NCBI GenBank assembly: GCA_026545225.1
Contig: CM048845.1
Coordinates: forward strand, 29,106,001-29,170,000
Length of the DNA stretch: 64,000 bases
Direction of reading: 5' to 3'
From: Cornus controversa
Taxonomy: Eukaryota; Streptophyta; Magnoliopsida; Cornales; Cornaceae
A program made the position numbers and the translations under genes. Positions 59,274 to 64,000 of the stretch are shown piece after piece. Each line of letters starts with the position of its first letter. Position 1 is the first letter of the stretch. Below the pieces are notes generated by a model. It saw nothing but the letters and a program-made list of their open reading frames with translations. It was not told the origin of the DNA and made no database searches.

Positions 59274-60459
59274 TGCTAATCCTTAGACCTAGAGGGGGGT
59301 GAATAGGTCATCTTGCCCAATTTTTATGATTGATTAATTACCCACAATTATTATCAATTAAGCATCCAAACCAATCACAAAATAAATAAAGCAAGTAAGG
59401 AAAAGTTAGAGATGACACCAGGAATTTTACGTGGAAACCCAAGATGGGAAAAACCACGGGGGTGAGGCAGAAACCCCAGAGAAACCAATCCACTATCTCG
59501 AAGCAAAGTACACCAGACTCTGTCCCAGACTCACACCCACTCCACTTTGACAAGAACTTGATGCGGAACACCTCAGGCTTACAATTGCGACAACACGTCC
59601 AACTGCTGCAGACTCCCGGCTAACGTCACAATTCTTCCAGAAGGGTTGCTGAAAGAACACAAATACTTCGCAAGTATTTTGTTCCCTTCGTAGTGATCGT
59701 TTCTCTTCCTCTTCAGATAAAATCTAGTAGTTTGAAGGAACCACCTCTGCTGCTCTTGATCAACCTTTGTAGACTGATGATGTCTTGAAGATTCCGTTGA
59801 TCAGATGAAGAAGAACATCACAACTTAAACACTCCGTGTGTGTGTGCTCTCAAAAATAAAAATCAATGAAGATTTTCTCTCATAAATTCCTCTTTTAGCT
59901 CTCAAAAATATATTCCTGGTTCTGAATATTAAATCATTGAGTTCCTCATCTCTCTCTTTTTGATTGAAGCATAAAGAGGTATTTATAAGGTTTAGAATCC
60001 TTAGTCTACTTGGAAAACAAGTTTAAAACACCTAAGGAAAGTTTTAGAGAAGTTTTGGTTGACTAGGAAATCAATTCGGATCAAAAAGGAAATTTTCGCG
60101 CATGTCAGCCAAGTCGGACCGGTCCTAAAAATTGGGGACGGGTGGGACTTTTCAGACATGTACAAAATCAAAAGTCCCGAGATAAGTTGGACCGGTCCTC
60201 ATTTTTGGGGACCGGTGGGACTTAGCAAAAACTCAATTTTAACTTTTAAAGCATATTTTCCAAGTCCTAAGCCCACCAAACTTCAAAACATAGTGTCCTC
60301 ACTCACATACCTGTTCTAAGTGATGTCCTCATCAAATCCACGGTATCGAGACACCTTTCGTTCAGCTCCGAAGATCGAGACATAAGATCAAACAAAAATT
60401 ACAACTCGATCAACAAGTTTTGACACCGAAATTTGCCAATTACAATTATATATCTCACA
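59274..60459 (-). mobile_element. Copia 3' LTR, minus orientation (~1186 bp)
   Basis: On the minus strand it starts TGTGAGATATA right after a polypurine tract and ends near GGATTAGCA, with CACCCCCCTCTAGG (59292-59305) close to the end. TATAAATA lies at minus 59987-59980. Two GGACCGGTCC palindromes (60116-60125, 60189-60198) lie in its upstream part. The target duplication (candidate TGAGA) cannot be checked because the 5' end is outside the window. Confidence 0.7.
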
Positions 60460-60471
60460 ATCTCCCCCTTT
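60460..60471 (-). other. Copia polypurine tract, minus strand
   Basis: AAGGGGGAGAT on the minus strand directly before the LTR start. Confidence 0.7.
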
Positions 60472-61780
60472 GGCAATTTCGTGACAAAACCAACCTAGAC
60501 AATATGTAATCTACCCCGCAGCAGAAAAGATAAATTACAATGTTGTCAAAAATAAAAAAACAACTGAGCCAAACTGAGCATTCACTTTGATCTTGAGCTT
60601 GTGGCAAATATGAAGAACACCTATATTCAGCAAATATGATGAACCACGATAATCTGCAAAATAACACTCAAAGATACCTTCGTGAAAGCTTAATAAAGAT
60701 AAATAAGCATAACCATAAGCAAGAATAAAACAAAACATGTAATGCCAATGCTATGTAATGCTCTCTCTCAAACAATTTATCTCCCCCTTAATGATAAATG
60801 ACTAGACAACTCTCCCCCTGAAAGTCACAAAGTCTCTCCAATAAATTTCCCAAATCTCTCCCCCTTTTTGTCACAAATTGACAAGGGACTCAAAAGAAAT
60901 AAAAAAATAATAAGGAGGAAGCAAGCAAGCATATAGAACTTGTATATGTAAACAATAGAAAATATTGACTCCACAAGACTATATGAACACAACAAACTAA
61001 AACCAAAGTTTAATCACTTAGTTTCACACACTTAGTAAGTGTAGTAAAATCACCATAAATTTCCATAAGCCAAAATATTTCTTTTGCCAATTGTTCAGAT
61101 TTCCAGACAATATTTCAATGACATTACACTCACTCAGAAATCAAACAATCAACATGTGCACAGACTTTCAATTTTTCTTTTATTGTTCCTCGCACATACA
61201 TATTCGGTGGCTTTCACTCTTACGGGTAGCCAGCTATTTCCTCAAAACAACTCTTTTCAAAAGATATCTCATTGGAGATTTATGTTGTAGTGGTAGCTTC
61301 GAACAAATCCCGAAGGTAGCCTTTTCCATAAGAATATGCTCAACAGCAATTTTTCATTTTTTTTTTTATTCTTTTCTTTTCCAGCTGTTGATATTTTTTT
61401 TTTTTCACTCATCACTCTTTTTGGTCTTTAGCACAATATTTGAACAATCAATTCCCAAGATAATGCTCTATCACGTCAACACTATCTTCGACCAAAACAA
61501 TGACATAAAAATAATCCAGTAAATGTACTCATCATGATTCATCTACTAAACAAAATAAGTAAGCAAAACCAAATTTTTAACTCTTAGCCATAGTATGTTA
61601 TACACATGTAATCTATGTGTCACTAATTTCCTTGTGTTCAAACATACTCATTCTAACAGGGTTTGCTTAACTTCTAAAAAAAACATAAAAATAAACCTAA
61701 AACTACAAGGTTCAATGCATAATCTAGACTCATAAGATGAATATGAAGTTCCTTTCTAGATTATGTCAATGCTATGCAAT
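60472..61780 (-). other. Copia region between pol and LTR with extra PPT-like sites
   Basis: No ORF of note. Three more AGGGGGAG-type sites on the minus strand (60781-60789, 60812-60820, 60857-60866) repeat the polypurine tract, a Sirevirus habit. The rest is AT-rich with T runs (61350-61405 on the plus strand). Confidence 0.6.
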
Positions 61781-64000
61781 CTAATCAAGACAACAAATGC
61801 CTATAGATTTCCTAAAGCGATGAAACCTAGAAGCATCTAAAGGCTTTGTGAGAATGTCAGACAAATTATTATCAGTATGCACTTTCTCCAAAGACACGAC
61901 ATTTTGTTCAACTAGTTCCCTAATAAAATGATGTCGAATGTCAATGTGTTTTGTCCTAGAATGCAAAACTGGATTCTTTGAGATATTAATTGTACTATTG
62001 TTATCACAAAAGATAGACATTGTACCTTGTTCAATTCCATAATCCAGTAGCATCTGCTTCATCCAAAGTAGTTGTGTGCAACAACTTCCAGCAGCAATAT
62101 ATTCAGCTTCACATGATGATAAGGAAACACAATTTTGCTTCTTGCTGTACCATGAAACAAGATTAGTACCAACATAGAAACAACCACCTGAAGTACTTTT
62201 CCTATCATCTTTATTACCAGCCCAATCAGCATCAGTGTAACCTGCAATCTCAGAATTAGACTCCATAGAAAAACACAATCCATAATTCAAAGAGCTATTG
62301 ACATATCGAATAATGCGCTTGACTGCAATGAGATGTTGTTCTCTAGGATCAGCTTGATACCTAGCACATACTCCTACACTAAATGCAATATCAGGCCTAC
62401 TTGCTGTTAAATACAACAGGCTGCCAATCATACTCCTATATAATGAAGGATCAACTCTCTTAGAATCAGAGTTCTTTTCCAACTTGGAAGAAGTACTCAT
62501 AGGAGTTTGCACATGTTTGGAACCTTCCAAACCAAATTTCTTGACTAACTCCTTTGCATACTTAGTTTGAGATATAAACATCCCATCATCAAATTGCTTC
62601 ACCTGGAGTCCAAGAAAAAATGTTAGTTCACCAACCATGCTCATCTCAAAAGTATTACCCATATCTTTAGCAAATTCATGAACAAGGTTATCAGAAGTAG
62701 AACCAACAACAATATCATCCACATAGATTTGAGCAACAAGCAAATTTTTCCCTTTCCTGATTATGAACAAAGTTTTATCAGCTCCCCCTCTCCTAAAGCC
62801 CTTATGCAACAAATAAGAAGTCAATTTTTCATACCATGCTCTAGGAGCTTGTTTCAAACCATAAAGAACCTTTTTCAAATGAAAAACATGATCAGGATTA
62901 TGTGGATCAACAAAACCTTTAGGTTGAGCTACATACACTTCTTCTTGCAAAATACCATTTAGAAAAGCACTTTTAACATCCATTTGAAACAATTTAAATT
63001 TAAAGTGACATGCAAGAGCAAGAAGAAGACGAATAGACTCAAGTCTAGCAACTGGTGCAAAAGTTTCATCAAAATCAATTCCTTCAACTTGAGTATATCC
63101 TTGTGCAACTAACCTGGCTTTATTTCTCATTACAAGCCCATTCTCATCAAGTTTGTTTTTAAAAATCCATTTAGTTCCTATGATGTTCATATCCTTAGGT
63201 TGAGGCACTAACTCCCAAACATCATTTTTCACAAATTGATTCAACTCTTCTTGCATTGCTATAAGCCAATCAGAACTTTGAAGAGCTTCATCAACATTTT
63301 TAGGTTCAAATTGAGCCATATGACATGAGTGTCCTATGTTATCTCGGACTCTACTCCTAGTATTTCTTTCCTCCCATGGCCCTATCACATTAGTTAATGG
63401 ATGACTACTTCGAACCCTAGAACTGCCAGACATTTGGACTTCCTCATGTGGTGTAGGATTTTCTATAGGTGCATGTGTATCATCAACAATTTCATCACCA
63501 CCTACATGCTCACCTTCATCCTCAGTTTCACTTTCTTTCTCAACCTCTCTCTCACTAGGTTCACTCTCAGGTAACCCTAAGGTGTTTATACCTTCTTCTT
63601 CCTCAGGTTGATCATGTATCTCCTTAGGCCTTGAGTCATCAATCACAACATTAATTGACTCCATTACAACTTTAGTGCGACGGTTATACACCCTATACGC
63701 CCGACTATTTATTGCATATCCCAAAAAATATCCTTCATCACTTCTAGAGTCAAATTTTCCTAAATTCTCCCTATCTCTAAGGATATAACATTTACTCCCA
63801 AAGACTCTAAAGTGTTTAATGTTGGGCGTCTTTCCATACCACAATTTATATGCAGTCTTTTCAGTTCCAGGCCTAAGGTACACCCTGTTTAAAACATGAC
63901 AAGCAGTACTAACAGCTTCAGCCCAAAAATGTTTAGCTAACTTACTTTCATGAAGCATAGTACGTGCCATCTCTGCAATTGTCCTATTCTTTCTTTCAAC
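61781..64000 (-). CDS. Copia polyprotein: integrase end, reverse transcriptase, RNase H (partial)
   Basis: 739 codons are visible, open to the window edge, with no stop or frameshift. Counting from the window edge: VERKNRTI and the integrase C-terminal part with [15 protein letters not shown] (~60-80), an acidic spacer (~115-190), reverse transcriptase with [11 protein letters not shown] (~273), [12 protein letters not shown] (~339) and the catalytic YVDDIVVGS (~426). RNase H follows, with GYTDADWAG (~587), SSCEAEYIA (~628), CDNNS (~665) and [10 protein letters not shown] (~683). The end is [17 protein letters not shown], usual for copia. The frame is unbroken, unlike all other elements here, so the insertion is young and may be active. 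It lies inside the leader of gypsy element B. Gag, protease and 5' LTR are outside the window. Confidence 0.9.
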   Translation of the reverse strand, partial: VERKNRTIAEMARTMLHESKLAKHFWAEAVSTACHVLNRVYLRPGTEKTAYKLWYGKTPNIKHFRVFGSKCYILRDRENLGKFDSRSDEGYFLGYAINSRAYRVYNRRTKVVMESINVVIDDSRPKEIHDQPEEEEGINTLGLPESEPSEREVEKESETEDEGEHVGGDEIVDDTHAPIENPTPHEEVQMSGSSRVRSSHPLTNVIGPWEERNTRSRVRDNIGHSCHMAQFEPKNVDEALQSSDWLIAMQEELNQFVKNDVWELVPQPKDMNIIGTKWIFKNKLDENGLVMRNKARLVAQGYTQVEGIDFDETFAPVARLESIRLLLALACHFKFKLFQMDVKSAFLNGILQEEVYVAQPKGFVDPHNPDHVFHLKKVLYGLKQAPRAWYEKLTSYLLHKGFRRGGADKTLFIIRKGKNLLVAQIYVDDIVVGSTSDNLVHEFAKDMGNTFEMSMVGELTFFLGLQVKQFDDGMFISQTKYAKELVKKFGLEGSKHVQTPMSTSSKLEKNSDSKRVDPSLYRSMIGSLLYLTASRPDIAFSVGVCARYQADPREQHLIAVKRIIRYVNSSLNYGLCFSMESNSEIAGYTDADWAGNKDDRKSTSGGCFYVGTNLVSWYSKKQNCVSLSSCEAEYIAAGSCCTQLLWMKQMLLDYGIEQGTMSIFCDNNSTINISKNPVLHSRTKHIDIRHHFIRELVEQNVVSLEKVHTDNNLSDILTKPLDASRFHRFRKSIGICCLD

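Overview
This window is plant nuclear DNA, most likely from a dicot. It is AT-rich and intron-poor and is dominated by LTR retrotransposons: Ty1/copia of the Sirevirus type, Ty3/gypsy chromovirus, and Ty3/gypsy Athila type. There is also a Tourist-like MITE, and several elements are nested inside others. I see no rRNA, no tRNA gene, no CRISPR array and no prokaryotic gene organisation. Species and chromosome cannot be told from the sequence alone.

Layout. (1) 1-14293: a head-to-tail tandem array of a ~3.85 kb unit (three full units and a truncated fourth). Each unit carries one small gene with a TATA box and a secreted proline-rich protein of 97 or 105 residues, a decayed proline-rich tail behind the stop codon, an antisense fossil of a copia gag, and a second TATA-containing block. 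(2) 14294-35489: a block of broken retroelements. It starts with a copia 3' end (RNase H, extra ORF, polypurine tract, LTR start). A chromovirus follows (LTR, gag, protease, RT, RNase H; integrase missing). Next comes an Athila-like element (LTR split by a 2.49 kb solo copia LTR, gag, protease, integrase, extra ORF; RT missing), then two further LTR pieces. (3) 35490-40235: two older, diverged pieces of the tandem unit, one with a frameshifted copy of the gene. (4) 40236-51933: a stray in-frame piece of the proline-rich tail, a gypsy LTR fragment, and a second chromovirus copy whose LTR has received a MITE and a solo Athila LTR and whose gag-protease region has received a solo copia LTR. (5) 51934-59273: two LTRs (3.77 and 3.20 kb) of another gypsy family, the first a solo LTR and the second followed by a primer binding site. 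(6) 59274-64000: the 3' part of a minus-strand copia element with an uninterrupted integrase-RT-RNase H reading frame that runs off the window.

The only non-transposon genes I can support are the repeated proline-rich protein genes. Their core promoter and coding region are nearly invariant between the four recent copies, while the flanking unit, including the ex-coding tail directly behind the stop, differs at about 1-3 % of sites. This array, its two-step shortening of the protein, and the repeated PBS/LTR-end structures of the gypsy elements are the parts most worth a second look.
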